8,574 nucleotides of DNA from Solirubrobacteraceae bacterium (GCA_025928415.1 JAICJK010000076.1:1-8574); one strand, 5' to 3'. Positions 1-6,488 are shown, counted from the first letter of the stretch. Numbers and translations are program-made. The notes: a model not told the origin generated them from the letters alone.

Positions 1-847
1 CGGGCGGCAGCTTGGTCAGCAGGTGCTCGGCCAGGATCGCCGTGAGGAAGTCGCCGTCGACGAACTCCCCGCGGTCGTCGATGAAGAAGCAGCGGTCCGC
101 GTCGCCGTCCCACGCGATGCCCAGGTCGGCGCCCTCCGCGCGAACGCGGTCGACGATGAACCGCCGGTTCTCGGGCAGCAGCGGGTTGGGCTCGTGATCG
201 GGGAACTCGCCGTCCGGCGTCCAGTAGGTGCTCACCAGCTCCAGGCCCAGCCGCTCGAGCAGCGGGCCGACCATCGGCCCCGCCATCCCGTTGCCGCCGT
301 CGACGACCACCTTCAGCGGCTTGACGTTCGCCGGGTCGATGAACGCCAGCGCCGCCTCCTGGAACTCCGCGTGGACGTCGACGTCCTCCACGCCGCCGTC
401 CTGGCGCCCGTCCAGGCCGCCCTCGGCGAGCACCAGGTCGCGGATCTCCCCGATGCCGCTGTCGCCGCTCAGCGCGATCGCGCCTTGCTTGACGAGCTTG
501 GCGCCCGTGTAGGCCTTCGGGTTGTGCGACGCGGTGCACATCAGGCCGCCGTCCAGCTCCCGCGAGCCGACGAGGAAGTAGAGCATCTCGGTCCCGACCT
601 GCCCGGCGTCCAGCACGTGGGCGCCCTCGGCGGTGATCCCGGTCCGGTAGCGCGCGGCCAGCTCGGGCGCGGTCAGGCGCATGTCGCGCCCCAGTCCGAC
701 CGTGATCTGCCCGACCGGCTTGCCCGCCAGGCCGGCGATGACGTGCGCGAAGGCCCGCCCGATCCGCTCGGCGCCGTCGCCGTCGATCTGCTCGCCGTAG
801 AGGCCGCGCACGTCGTAGGCCTTGAAGATCTCCGGGGGCACGGTCAT
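1..847 (-). CDS. Phosphoglucomutase/phosphomannomutase, N-terminal part (gene runs off left edge)
   Basis: This is an alpha-D-phosphohexomutase, which interconverts hexose-6-phosphate and hexose-1-phosphate in the cytoplasm through a phosphoserine enzyme. Reading the minus strand from ATG at 847 gives 282 residues with no stop before the edge; full-length family members are about 450-460 residues, so domains 1 and 2 and the start of domain 3 are present. The N-terminus has the family IFKAYDVRG motif (residues 7-15). The catalytic loop TASHNPK lies at 105-111 with phospho-acceptor Ser107, and the metal loop DGDADR at 247-252 supplies Asp247, Asp249 and Asp251. The sugar-specificity loop (GEXSGH/GEMSGH) lies beyond the window, so glucose and mannose preference cannot be separated. 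It is divergent from rfbF with a 47-bp gap. Supplying glucose-1-phosphate to that enzyme is a reasonable inference. No Shine-Dalgarno is seen; a TAGGAT hexamer lies 8 nt before the start. Confidence 0.93.
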   Translation of the reverse strand, partial: MTVPPEIFKAYDVRGLYGEQIDGDGAERIGRAFAHVIAGLAGKPVGQITVGLGRDMRLTAPELAARYRTGITAEGAHVLDAGQVGTEMLYFLVGSRELDGGLMCTASHNPKAYTGAKLVKQGAIALSGDSGIGEIRDLVLAEGGLDGRQDGGVEDVDVHAEFQEAALAFIDPANVKPLKVVVDGGNGMAGPMVGPLLERLGLELVSTYWTPDGEFPDHEPNPLLPENRRFIVDRVRAEGADLGIAWDGDADRCFFIDDRGEFVDGDFLTAILAEHLLTKLPP

Positions 848-855
848 GGCGCGGG

Positions 856-861
856 ATCCTA
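856..861 (-). promoter_or_regulatory. Candidate -10 element of the phosphohexomutase gene (leaderless)
   Basis: TAGGAT on the minus strand, 8 nt before the ATG at 847. At that distance transcription would start at or within a few bases of the start codon. The same TAGGATCC octamer sits before the cyclase gene at 5773-5766. No convincing -35 box is visible. Confidence 0.5.
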
Positions 862-879
862 CGGCCCGGCCCGCCGTGC

Positions 880-885
880 GATCCT
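880..885 (+). promoter_or_regulatory. Candidate -10-like element of rfbF
   Basis: GATCCT lies 9 nt before the rfbF ATG. It keeps the A and T at the second and sixth positions of a TANNNT -10 box but not the first T. No purine-rich ribosome binding site precedes this start. It would drive transcription divergent from the mutase promoter at 856-861. Confidence 0.3.
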
Positions 886-894
886 TCCGGCCGC

Positions 895-1617
895 ATGACG
901 ACCCCAGGCCCCGTGGTGATCCTCTGCGGCGGGCGCGGCACGCGCCTGCAGGAGAAGACCGCCGACCTCCCCAAGCCGCTGGTGGAGATCGGGGGCCGCC
1001 CGATCGTCTGGCACGTCGTGCAGGTCTACGCGGCCCAGGGCTTCCGCGAGTTCATCCTCTGCACGGGCTACAAGGCGCAGCTCATCGCCGACTGGGCGGC
1101 CTCGTGCGACTGGCCGGAGGGCGTGGAGGTCAAGGCGGTCGACACGGGCCTGGACACCCAGACGGGCGGGCGCATCAAGCGCGTGGCCCCGCTGGTCGGC
1201 GACCGCACCTTCTGCGCGACGTACGGTGACGGCGTGGCCGACGTCGACCTCGCCGAGCAGCAGGACTTCCACGCCGGCCACGGCCGCCTGGCCACGATGA
1301 CCGTCGTGCGCCCCGAGCTGCAGTTCGGCATCACCGAGATCGACGGCCACGGGCAGGTCACCGGGTTTCACGAGAAGCCCCGCTCCGAGCACTGGATCAA
1401 CGGCGGCTTCTTCGTGTTCGATCCGGGGGTCTTCGACTACCTGACCGAGTCGAGCGTCCTGGAGCGCGCCCCGCTGGAGGGCCTGGCCGGCGACGGCCAG
1501 CTCCGCGCCTTCCGCCACACCGGCTTCTGGGACTGCATGGACACCTACAAGGACTCGATCACCCTCAACGACCTGTGGGCCGCGGGCGAGGCGCCCTGGA
1601 AGCTGTGGCGCGACTAG
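895..1617 (+). CDS. rfbF: Glucose-1-phosphate cytidylyltransferase
   Basis: A sugar nucleotidyltransferase of 240 residues (typical RfbF about 255) that makes CDP-glucose and pyrophosphate from CTP and glucose-1-phosphate. The nucleotide-binding signature CGGRGTRL is at 11-18 (Cys11 where many relatives have Ala), followed by PKP at 26-28 and VEIGGRPI at 30-37. Features that favour RfbF over RmlA or GalU types are DTGLDTQTGGRIKRV (83-97), TYGDGVADVDL (109-119, metal-binding Asp112), EKP (160-162), WINGGFFV (167-174) and GFWDCMDTYKD (210-220). The ATG at 895 puts six residues before the first beta strand; a GTG at 913 is possible but less likely. The next gene encodes the enzyme that uses its product, and the divergent mutase could supply its substrate. 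The specific activity rests on motif resemblance to known RfbF proteins. Confidence 0.92.
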   Translation: MTTPGPVVILCGGRGTRLQEKTADLPKPLVEIGGRPIVWHVVQVYAAQGFREFILCTGYKAQLIADWAASCDWPEGVEVKAVDTGLDTQTGGRIKRVAPLVGDRTFCATYGDGVADVDLAEQQDFHAGHGRLATMTVVRPELQFGITEIDGHGQVTGFHEKPRSEHWINGGFFVFDPGVFDYLTESSVLERAPLEGLAGDGQLRAFRHTGFWDCMDTYKDSITLNDLWAAGEAPWKLWRD

Positions 1618-1664
1618 GGACCGGGACCGGGCTCGCGCGGCGCGTCTGATTAGCTGCCCGCCGG

Positions 1665-2657
1665 ATGAACGACTTCGGATCGGACTTCGCCCTGCGCACC
1701 GCCTTCGTCACCGGCGCGTACGGGATGCTGGGCTACTGGATGGTGCGCGGGCTGCTGGACCGCGGCGCGCGCGTCGTGGTGCTCAAGCGCGACCACGTGA
1801 CGGGCAGCGCGATCGAGCTCGAGGGCCTCGAGCGCCGCTGCAACGTCGTCCACGGCTCGATCGTCGACTACGCGACCGTGGAGCGCGCGGTCTGCGAGTA
1901 CGAGGTCGACACGGTCTTCCACCTGGCCGCCCAGACGATCGTCGGCGTCTCCAACCGCTCGCCGGTCTCGACGTTCGAGACGAACATCAAGGGCACCTGG
2001 AACGTCATGGAGGCCGTGCGCCTCAACGGCGTGCAGCGCACGATCGTCGCGGCGTCCGACAAGTCCTACGGCTCTCACGACGAGCTGCCCTACCGCGAGG
2101 AGTTCGCGCTCCAGCCGCGCTACCCCTACGACGTCTCCAAGGCCTGCACCGACCTCATCGCCCGCTCCTACTGGCACACCTTCGGGGTCCCCGTCGCCGT
2201 CACCCGCTTCGCCAACCTCTACGGCGGCGGCGACCTGAACCCGAGCCGGCTGATCCCCGAGATGGTCAACGCGGTGCTCCACGACCGCAACCCCGTGATC
2301 CGCTCCGACGGCTCGCCCGAGCGCGACTTCCTCTACGCCGGCGACGCGGCGAACGCCTACCTGGCGATCGCCGACGCCCTGGATCGCGGCCACGGGCGCG
2401 GCGAGGCGTTCAACGCCGGCGGGGACGCGCCGCACAGCGTGCGCGAGATCGTGGAGCTGGTCGTGAAGGTCTCCGGCAGCCCGGTCACGCCCGAGTACCG
2501 GGGCACGGGGACGCCCGAGGGCGAGATCGATCGCCAGTACGTCGACTCGACCAAGCTGCGCACGCTCTCGGGCTGGGCCCCGGAGGTCGACCTCGAGGAG
2601 GGCCTGCGCCGCACCGTGGAGTGGTACCGCTCCCACCCGGAGGCGCTCACGCGCTGA
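1665..2657 (+). CDS. rfbG: CDP-glucose 4,6-dehydratase (extended SDR)
   Basis: An NAD-dependent extended short-chain dehydrogenase/reductase of 330 residues, slightly shorter than typical RfbG (about 355). It converts CDP-glucose to CDP-4-keto-6-deoxyglucose, the branch point to CDP-linked deoxysugars. The Rossmann motif TGAYGMLG is at 16-23 (Gly17, Gly20, Gly23), the cofactor-side HLAAQ at 86-90, and the catalytic pair Tyr155/Lys159 is in YDVSK. The SDKSYG stretch (131-136) has the Asp-Lys pair expected for the CDP-glucose enzyme, where dTDP-glucose dehydratases have Asp-Glu. RFANLYGGGDLNPSRLIPE (181-199) and RDFLY (220-224) fit the sugar-nucleotide-binding half. It starts 47 bp after rfbF, same strand. 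No Shine-Dalgarno is visible; the nearest AT-rich patch is GATTAG at 1648-1653, which does not match a clean -10. Steps after the 4-keto intermediate (rfbH and others) are not in the window. Confidence 0.85.
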   Translation: MNDFGSDFALRTAFVTGAYGMLGYWMVRGLLDRGARVVVLKRDHVTGSAIELEGLERRCNVVHGSIVDYATVERAVCEYEVDTVFHLAAQTIVGVSNRSPVSTFETNIKGTWNVMEAVRLNGVQRTIVAASDKSYGSHDELPYREEFALQPRYPYDVSKACTDLIARSYWHTFGVPVAVTRFANLYGGGDLNPSRLIPEMVNAVLHDRNPVIRSDGSPERDFLYAGDAANAYLAIADALDRGHGRGEAFNAGGDAPHSVREIVELVVKVSGSPVTPEYRGTGTPEGEIDRQYVDSTKLRTLSGWAPEVDLEEGLRRTVEWYRSHPEALTR

Positions 2658-2678
2658 GCGGCGGCCCGCCCCGCCGCT
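2657..2678 (+). terminator. GC-rich hairpin after rfbG, possible terminator or transcription-unit boundary
   Basis: AGCGGCGG (2657-2664) and CCGCCGCT (2671-2678) form a perfect 8-bp stem with a 6-nt loop, beginning on the last base of the rfbG stop codon. No T-run follows, so it is not a classical Rho-independent terminator. A second short stem, CGCTCA/TGAGCG (2644-2649 with 2655-2660), overlaps it and is mutually exclusive. The last base of the stem is the first base of the candidate yebC -10 box. Confidence 0.35.
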
Positions 2679-2683
2679 AACCT
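2678..2683 (+). promoter_or_regulatory. Candidate -10 element of yebC (leaderless)
   Basis: TAACCT lies 8 nt before the yebC ATG, the same spacing as TAGGAT before the mutase gene. No Shine-Dalgarno is present in the 34-bp gap after rfbG. Together with the hairpin just upstream this suggests that yebC opens its own transcription unit. Confidence 0.5.
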
Positions 2684-2691
2684 GCCCGGCC

Positions 2692-3441
2692 ATGTCCGGG
2701 CATTCCAAATGGGCGAGCATCAAGCACAAGAAGGCGATCGTCGACCAGCGTCGCGGCAAGCAGTTCACGACGCTCTCGCGCCACATCACCGTGGCCGCGA
2801 AGGCGGGCGGCGGCGACGTCGAGGGCAACCCCGCGCTCGCCCTGGCCGTCCAGAAGGCCAAGGACGCCTCGATGCCCAAGGACAACATCCAGCGCGCGAT
2901 CGACAAGGGCACCGGCGCCGGCGCGGACGCGGAGGCCTACGAGGACGTCCTCTACGAGGGCTACGGCCCCGGCGGCGTCGCGCTGCTGATCGAGGCGCTG
3001 ACCGACAACCGCAACCGCACGGGCGCCGACGTGCGCCACCTGCTGTCCAAGCACGGCGGCAACCTCGGCGAGCCCGGGTCGGTCGCCTACCTGTTCGACA
3101 AGACCGGCGTGGCGGTCGTGTCGTCCGAGCAGTACTCCGAGGACGACCTCATCGTCGCCGTGGACGCCGGGGCGCAGGACATCGAGGTCGACGACGACGT
3201 CTTCGAGGTCCTCGCCGACCCCGCCGACCTCACGGCGGTCCGCGCGGCGCTCGACGGGGCGGGCATCGAGGTCCAGAGCGCGGAGGTCGTGTGGCGCCCG
3301 AAGACCCGCGTCCCGCTCGACGAGGACACCGCGACCAAGCTCATGCGGCTCGTCGACGCCCTCGACGAGCACGACGACGTCTCCGAGGTCCACGGCAACT
3401 TCGACGTGCCCGCCGACGTGCTCGAACGCATCGCGGGATGA
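2692..3441 (+). CDS. yebC: YebC/PmpR/TACO1-family protein
   Basis: A 249-residue protein of the YebC (DUF28) family at full family length. The family was long annotated as a DNA-binding transcriptional regulator; members have more recently been linked to translation, relieving ribosome stalling on proline-rich stretches, like mitochondrial TACO1. Conserved landmarks are the N-terminal MSGHSKWASIKHKK (1-14), RGKQF (21-25), AAKAGGGD (35-42), YEGYGPGGVA (88-97), NRNRT (106-110), LGEPGSVAYLF (125-135) and the C-terminal DEHDDVSEVHGNFD (225-238). The start is fixed by the near-invariant N-terminus. yebC is often a neighbour of ruvC; here the two are on the same strand but three other genes lie between them. 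Its TGA overlaps the start of the MFS gene (ATGA, 3438-3441), suggesting coupled translation. Whether it acts on DNA or ribosomes cannot be told from sequence. Confidence 0.97.
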   Translation: MSGHSKWASIKHKKAIVDQRRGKQFTTLSRHITVAAKAGGGDVEGNPALALAVQKAKDASMPKDNIQRAIDKGTGAGADAEAYEDVLYEGYGPGGVALLIEALTDNRNRTGADVRHLLSKHGGNLGEPGSVAYLFDKTGVAVVSSEQYSEDDLIVAVDAGAQDIEVDDDVFEVLADPADLTAVRAALDGAGIEVQSAEVVWRPKTRVPLDEDTATKLMRLVDALDEHDDVSEVHGNFDVPADVLERIAG

Positions 3442-4673
3442 GGCGCCTCCTCCCGGCGGTCCTGCGGGAGGAGGTTCAGTTCCGGCGCCTGTTCCTCGGC
3501 CAGGCGCTGTCGATGCTGGGCGACCGGATCACGTTCGTCGCGCTGCCCTTCGCGGTGCTGGCGATCGGCGGGTCGGCCGGGGACGTCGGGCTGGTCATCG
3601 CCGCGGCGACGCTGCCCTTCGCGCTGTTCACGCTGGTCGGCGGCGTCTGGGCAGACCGGCTGCCGCGCCATCGCGTGATGCTGGCCTCCGACGTCGTGCG
3701 CTGCGCGGCGCAGGGGCTCGCCGCGGCCGGGCTGCTCGCCGGCGAGATCGCCGTCTGGCAGCTCGCCGTCCTGCAGCTCGTCTTCGGGACCGCGGACGCG
3801 TTCTTCGCGCCGGCGATCACCGGCCTGGTCCCGCTCACCGTGCCCGCCGGCCGCATCCAGGAGGCCACGGCGCTCCGCGCGCTGGTGCAGAGCGCGAGCA
3901 TGGTGGCGGGCCCGTCGCTGGCCGGCGTGCTCATCGCGCTCGGCGGCCCGGGCTGGGCGCTGGCGCTCGACGCGGCGTCGTTCGCGGTCAGCGCCGCCTT
4001 CCTCAGCCGGCTGGTCCCGCGCGCGGTCGCGCCGCGCGCCGGCGGCACGAGCTTCGCCGCCCAGCTGCGCGAGGGCTTCGCGGAGGTCCGCGCGCGCTCG
4101 TGGGTGCTCGCCTGCCTGGGCGGGATGGCCGCCTACCACGTCGTGGTGCTGCCGGCGGTCTTCGTGCTCGGGCCGGTGCTGGCCGAGCGCGAGTACGACG
4201 GCGCCTCGAGCTGGGCGCTGGTGACCGCGGTGTTCGGCGTCGGCGCGATCGCCGGCGACGTGATCGCATTGCGCTGGCGCCCGCCGCGGCCGCTGCTGGT
4301 GGCCGGCGCGGCATTGGTCGTCGGCTCCTGCCAGGCGCTGATCGTCGGCAGCGGCCTGGCGATCGGCGCGATCGCCGTGCTGGAGGGCGTCACCGGCGTG
4401 GGGGTGTCGCTGTTCTTCACGCTGTGGGAGACCACGCTGCAGGAGCAGATCCCCGAGCGCGCGATCTCGCGCGTGTCGAGCTACGACTACCTGTGCTCGA
4501 TCGGGCTGATGCCCGTCGGCCTCGCGCTCGCCGGGCCGGCCGCCGACGCCTTCGGCATCCACGCGACGCTGCACGCGATGACCGCGATCGGCCTGCCGGT
4601 GGCGCTCGCGGTGCTCGCGGTCCCGGCGGTCCGGGCCCTCAGGCGTCCCGCGGTCGCGCCCGGAACAGCCTGA
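3438..4673 (+). CDS. MFS transporter, drug/siderophore-exporter-like
   Basis: A major facilitator superfamily permease of 411 residues, the usual length for a 12-helix exporter of the EntS-like/DHA3 type (MFS_3). The protein is hydrophobic throughout. Motif A, GGVWADRLPRHR, is at 68-79 in the loop after the second helix. A charged central loop at about 191-222 separates two six-helix halves, and the tail after about 398 is short and basic. The substrate cannot be inferred; efflux of a small molecule is the family norm. The start is the ATG overlapping the yebC stop; the frame stays open upstream for 243 codons but that stretch is an Arg/Gly-rich shadow of yebC. The first codons contain a perfect 10-bp hairpin (3446-3474). 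The 3' end overlaps the convergent cyclase gene by 35 bp. An exporter coupled to yebC is unusual. Confidence 0.88.
   Translation: MRRLLPAVLREEVQFRRLFLGQALSMLGDRITFVALPFAVLAIGGSAGDVGLVIAAATLPFALFTLVGGVWADRLPRHRVMLASDVVRCAAQGLAAAGLLAGEIAVWQLAVLQLVFGTADAFFAPAITGLVPLTVPAGRIQEATALRALVQSASMVAGPSLAGVLIALGGPGWALALDAASFAVSAAFLSRLVPRAVAPRAGGTSFAAQLREGFAEVRARSWVLACLGGMAAYHVVVLPAVFVLGPVLAEREYDGASSWALVTAVFGVGAIAGDVIALRWRPPRPLLVAGAALVVGSCQALIVGSGLAIGAIAVLEGVTGVGVSLFFTLWETTLQEQIPERAISRVSSYDYLCSIGLMPVGLALAGPAADAFGIHATLHAMTAIGLPVALAVLAVPAVRALRRPAVAPGTA
3446..3474 (+). repeat. Perfect 10-bp inverted repeat in the first codons of the MFS gene
   Basis: CCTCCTCCCG (3446-3455) and CGGGAGGAGG (3465-3474) are exact reverse complements around a 9-nt loop. 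They begin 5 nt after the yebC stop and cover MFS codons 3-13. The mRNA hairpin would sit within the footprint of a ribosome initiating at 3438. The right arm contains GGAGGAGG, a strong anti-Shine-Dalgarno match, but no ATG or GTG in the MFS frame follows at usable spacing. A role in limiting MFS translation or attenuating yebC read-through is inference. No T-run follows. Confidence 0.6.
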
Positions 4674-5760
4674 CCTCGCCGGGGACGCCCTTGAGGCGGC
4701 GCGAGCCCGCGTAGGAGAAGCGGGCCGTGTCGTCGCCGATCGCCTCGCGGGCCTCGGCGGTCACCAGCACGCTGCCCGCGCGGGCGACCGACGTCACGCG
4801 GCTGGCCAGGTTGACCGGCCGGCCGAACCAGTCCCCGGCGCGGCTGACCGCCGGCCCCGAGGCGATGCCGACCCGCAGCTGCGGGAACGCCTCGCCCTCC
4901 TCGCCGGCCCGCGCGACGAGCGCGAACGCGCAGCGCAGGAGCGCGCCGACCTCGGGGCTGGCCAGCATCACCGCGTCGCCGATCGTCTTGACCACCCGCA
5001 CCGGCGGCTGGACGACCTCGGCGGCCAGCTCCGCCAGCCGGGCGGCGATCCGCTCGAGGTCCTCGGGGGCGACCTCCTCGCCGAGGCGCGTGAAGCCGAC
5101 GAGGTCCGCGAAGGCGATGCCGACCTCGCGGGCGCCTGGGAGCGACCCGGACTCGCGCTCGGCGGCGGTGATGGCCTCGGTCTCCACGACCTGGAGCAGC
5201 TGGTCGCGGAGCATCTGCTCGAGCAGCGGGCCGAGCATCGGGACGAGGTGCTCGGCGCCGCTCGCCAGGCCTTCGGCGAGCTCGCGCTCGGTCGCCCCGG
5301 GCTTGAGGCGCAGCTCGAGGTTCACCTGGCGCATGAGCTCCGCGACCTGGCTGAGCCCTCGGGCGAGCACGCGGGTGGTCGAGATGAGGTGCTCGTGGTC
5401 CAGGCCCACGTCGAGGAATCGGCGGGCCAGGCGGGCGGCTTGCAGGTCGCCGGGCCCGAGCACCCGGGCGTCCGGTGCGACTGCCGGGAAGCCGCTGGCC
5501 CGGCGCAGGCCGAGGTAGAGGTCGAGCGGCAGCCCGGTCAGCTCAGCGATCTCGCGGGCGGTGTGGTCGCTGCCGGCCCCGAGCGTCCCGCCTGCCGCGA
5601 CGAACAGCAGCGTCCCGGTGGCCGACGCCTCGCGCAGGGCATCGAGGTCGAGGCCGCGCTCGTGGTGCAGCCACTCCAGCAGCTCCTCGCGCTCCTCGCG
5701 CGCGCGGCCTTCGAGCCCGTCGAGCAGTCCCTCGGCGGCGAAGTCCACGACCGGGCTCAT
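4639..5760 (-). CDS. Class III adenylate cyclase with Rv1264-type N-terminal regulatory domain
   Basis: A soluble 373-residue protein predicted to make cAMP from ATP. The C-terminal half (about 210-370) is a class III cyclase catalytic domain with all expected residues. Metal ligands are Asp219 (AFADLVGFT) and Asp262 (KTIGDAVM). Lys258 and Asp310 (GDWFGRPVN) are the adenine-selecting pair, and Asn317 and Arg321 (VNLASR) stabilise the transition state. This argues for adenylate rather than guanylate cyclase. No transmembrane helix or HAMP domain is seen. The N-terminal half (about 20-195) resembles the autoinhibitory domain of the pH-responsive mycobacterial cyclase Rv1264: a helical HERGLD segment, a TAREIAELTGLPLDLYLGLRRASGFP segment split at 67-92, and a linker of helices (130-195). 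The start is the ATG at 5760, preceding a standard N-terminus and 7 nt after TAGGAT; an upstream ATG at 5832 would only add 24 low-complexity residues. It is divergent from a TetR gene and overlaps the MFS gene tail to tail. Confidence 0.9.
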   Translation of the reverse strand: MSPVVDFAAEGLLDGLEGRAREEREELLEWLHHERGLDLDALREASATGTLLFVAAGGTLGAGSDHTAREIAELTGLPLDLYLGLRRASGFPAVAPDARVLGPGDLQAARLARRFLDVGLDHEHLISTTRVLARGLSQVAELMRQVNLELRLKPGATERELAEGLASGAEHLVPMLGPLLEQMLRDQLLQVVETEAITAAERESGSLPGAREVGIAFADLVGFTRLGEEVAPEDLERIAARLAELAAEVVQPPVRVVKTIGDAVMLASPEVGALLRCAFALVARAGEEGEAFPQLRVGIASGPAVSRAGDWFGRPVNLASRVTSVARAGSVLVTAEAREAIGDDTARFSYAGSRRLKGVPGEVRLFRARPRDA

Positions 5761-5767
5761 CGGCCGG

Positions 5768-5773
5768 ATCCTA
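5768..5773 (-). promoter_or_regulatory. Candidate -10 element of the adenylate cyclase gene (leaderless)
   Basis: TAGGAT on the minus strand, 7 nt before the ATG at 5760. It is embedded in TAGGATCC, identical to the element upstream of the phosphohexomutase gene. Its position supports the 5760 start and argues against the longer reading frame, which would place this box inside the gene. Confidence 0.5.
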
Positions 5774-5821
5774 AGTGTCGCGCGTCCCGCGGTCACGGCC
5801 CCCGCCCGCCCGCCGCCGTGC

Positions 5822-5827
5822 CAGGAT
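5822..5827 (+). promoter_or_regulatory. Weak -10-like element of the TetR gene
   Basis: CAGGAT lies 7 nt before the GTG at 5835. It differs from the cyclase TAGGAT only at the first base and has the same spacing. If real it selects GTG 5835 over ATG 5826, which overlaps the hexamer. In the 5761-5834 intergenic stretch I see no good palindromic TetR operator. Confidence 0.3.
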
Positions 5828-5834
5828 GCCAAGC

Positions 5835-6452
5835 GTGCCCGAGACGCCGCCCCGCCGTGCGCGCCTGCCCGCCGCCGAGCGGCGCGCGGCGATCCTGTCC
5901 GCGGCGCTCGAGGTCTTCGCCGAGCGCGGCTACCACGGCACGTCGATCGACGACGTAGCGCAGGCCGCCGGCGTGTCCAAGGCGCTGATCTACGAGTACT
6001 TCAGCTCCAAGCGCGACCTGCACGGCACGCTGCTGGGCGAGCACGTCGCCGAGCTGTTCGCGCGGCTGCAGGCCAACGCGACCGCCGGGGCGACCGGCGA
6101 GGAGCGGCTGCGGGGAGGCGTCGACGCGTTCCTGTCGTTCGTCGAGGCCCACCGCGACGCCTTCCGGGTCCTGTTCCGCGACGCGGCCGACCCCGAGGTG
6201 ATGGAGGTGACCGCCGGCGTGCAGGCCCAGGCCACCGGCGTGATCGTCGCGCTCATCGACGCCGACCCGGAGGCGCCGCCGCACACGCCGCGCGGCGCGG
6301 AGGCGCACGCCGCGATGCTGTCCGGCGCGCTGCAGGGCCTGGCGAACTGGTGGTACGACCACCAGGACGTCCCGCGCGCCGAGCTGGTCGACCGGGCGAT
6401 GGAGTTCGCCTGGGTCGGCATCGACGGCCTGCGCCGCGGCCGGCGCGCCTGA
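5835..6452 (+). CDS. TetR/AcrR-family transcriptional regulator
   Basis: A one-component regulator of about 205 residues, the usual TetR length. The N-terminal DNA-binding domain runs from about residue 16 to 62: helix 1 RRAAILSAALEVFAERGY (16-33), then TSIDDVAQAAGVSKALIYEYF (36-56) as the helix-turn-helix, ending in the typical SSKRDL (57-62). The C-terminal half is a helical ligand/dimer domain (about 80-198), with FLSFVEAHRDAFRVLFRDA resembling regulators of efflux or lipid genes; its ligand cannot be predicted. The start is uncertain: GTG 5835 (preferred, 7 nt after CAGGAT), ATG 5826 (three residues longer) or GTG 5775 (overlaps the cyclase promoter). It is divergent from the cyclase gene across 74 bp, so control of itself and the cyclase is a plausible inference. 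The MFS gene beyond the cyclase is another possible target. Confidence 0.92.
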   Translation: MPETPPRRARLPAAERRAAILSAALEVFAERGYHGTSIDDVAQAAGVSKALIYEYFSSKRDLHGTLLGEHVAELFARLQANATAGATGEERLRGGVDAFLSFVEAHRDAFRVLFRDAADPEVMEVTAGVQAQATGVIVALIDADPEAPPHTPRGAEAHAAMLSGALQGLANWWYDHQDVPRAELVDRAMEFAWVGIDGLRRGRRA

Positions 6453-6488
6453 CACGGGCCGGGCCGGGAAGGCATCCGGGCCGACCCG

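Noticed and set aside
23..898. 291-codon plus-strand open frame across the mutase gene
   Set aside because: It is the antisense shadow of the phosphohexomutase; the minus strand has the TASHNPK and DGDADR motifs, while this frame gives a low-complexity Val/Arg/Asp/Leu-rich product with no motifs.
1618..1631. Tandem GGGACC repeat between rfbF and rfbG
   Set aside because: Only two short copies; no pairing partner or known site, likely low-complexity GC-rich spacer.
1650..2912. 420-codon minus-strand open frame opposite rfbG and yebC
   Set aside because: It is repetitive Arg/Asp/Val/Ala/Leu sequence antisense to two clearly conserved genes; long antisense frames are expected at this GC content.
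3087..4574. 495-codon minus-strand open frame opposite yebC and MFS
   Set aside because: Composition is Arg/Glu/Asp/Gln-rich low complexity and it is the complement of hydrophobic transporter codons; no domain is recognisable.
2709..4673. 654-codon frame suggesting a YebC-region/MFS fusion
   Set aside because: The first 243 codons are an Arg/Gly-rich off-frame reading of yebC. The real MFS start is the ATG at 3438 overlapping the yebC stop.
5775..5834. N-terminal extension of the TetR protein from GTG 5775
   Set aside because: The added residues are Arg/Pro-rich, precede the normal TetR N-terminus, and would overlap the cyclase promoter region on the other strand.
5761..5834. TetR operator in the cyclase/TetR intergenic region
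   Set aside because: I looked for a palindrome of operator size; GTG...CAC at 5775-5796 is symmetric only at its ends and GGATCC at 5766-5771 is too short. Not supportable.
6431..6446. GCGCCG/CGGCGC hairpin at the end of the TetR gene as a terminator
   Set aside because: A 6-bp all-GC stem inside the coding region with no T-run is common by chance in DNA of this composition.
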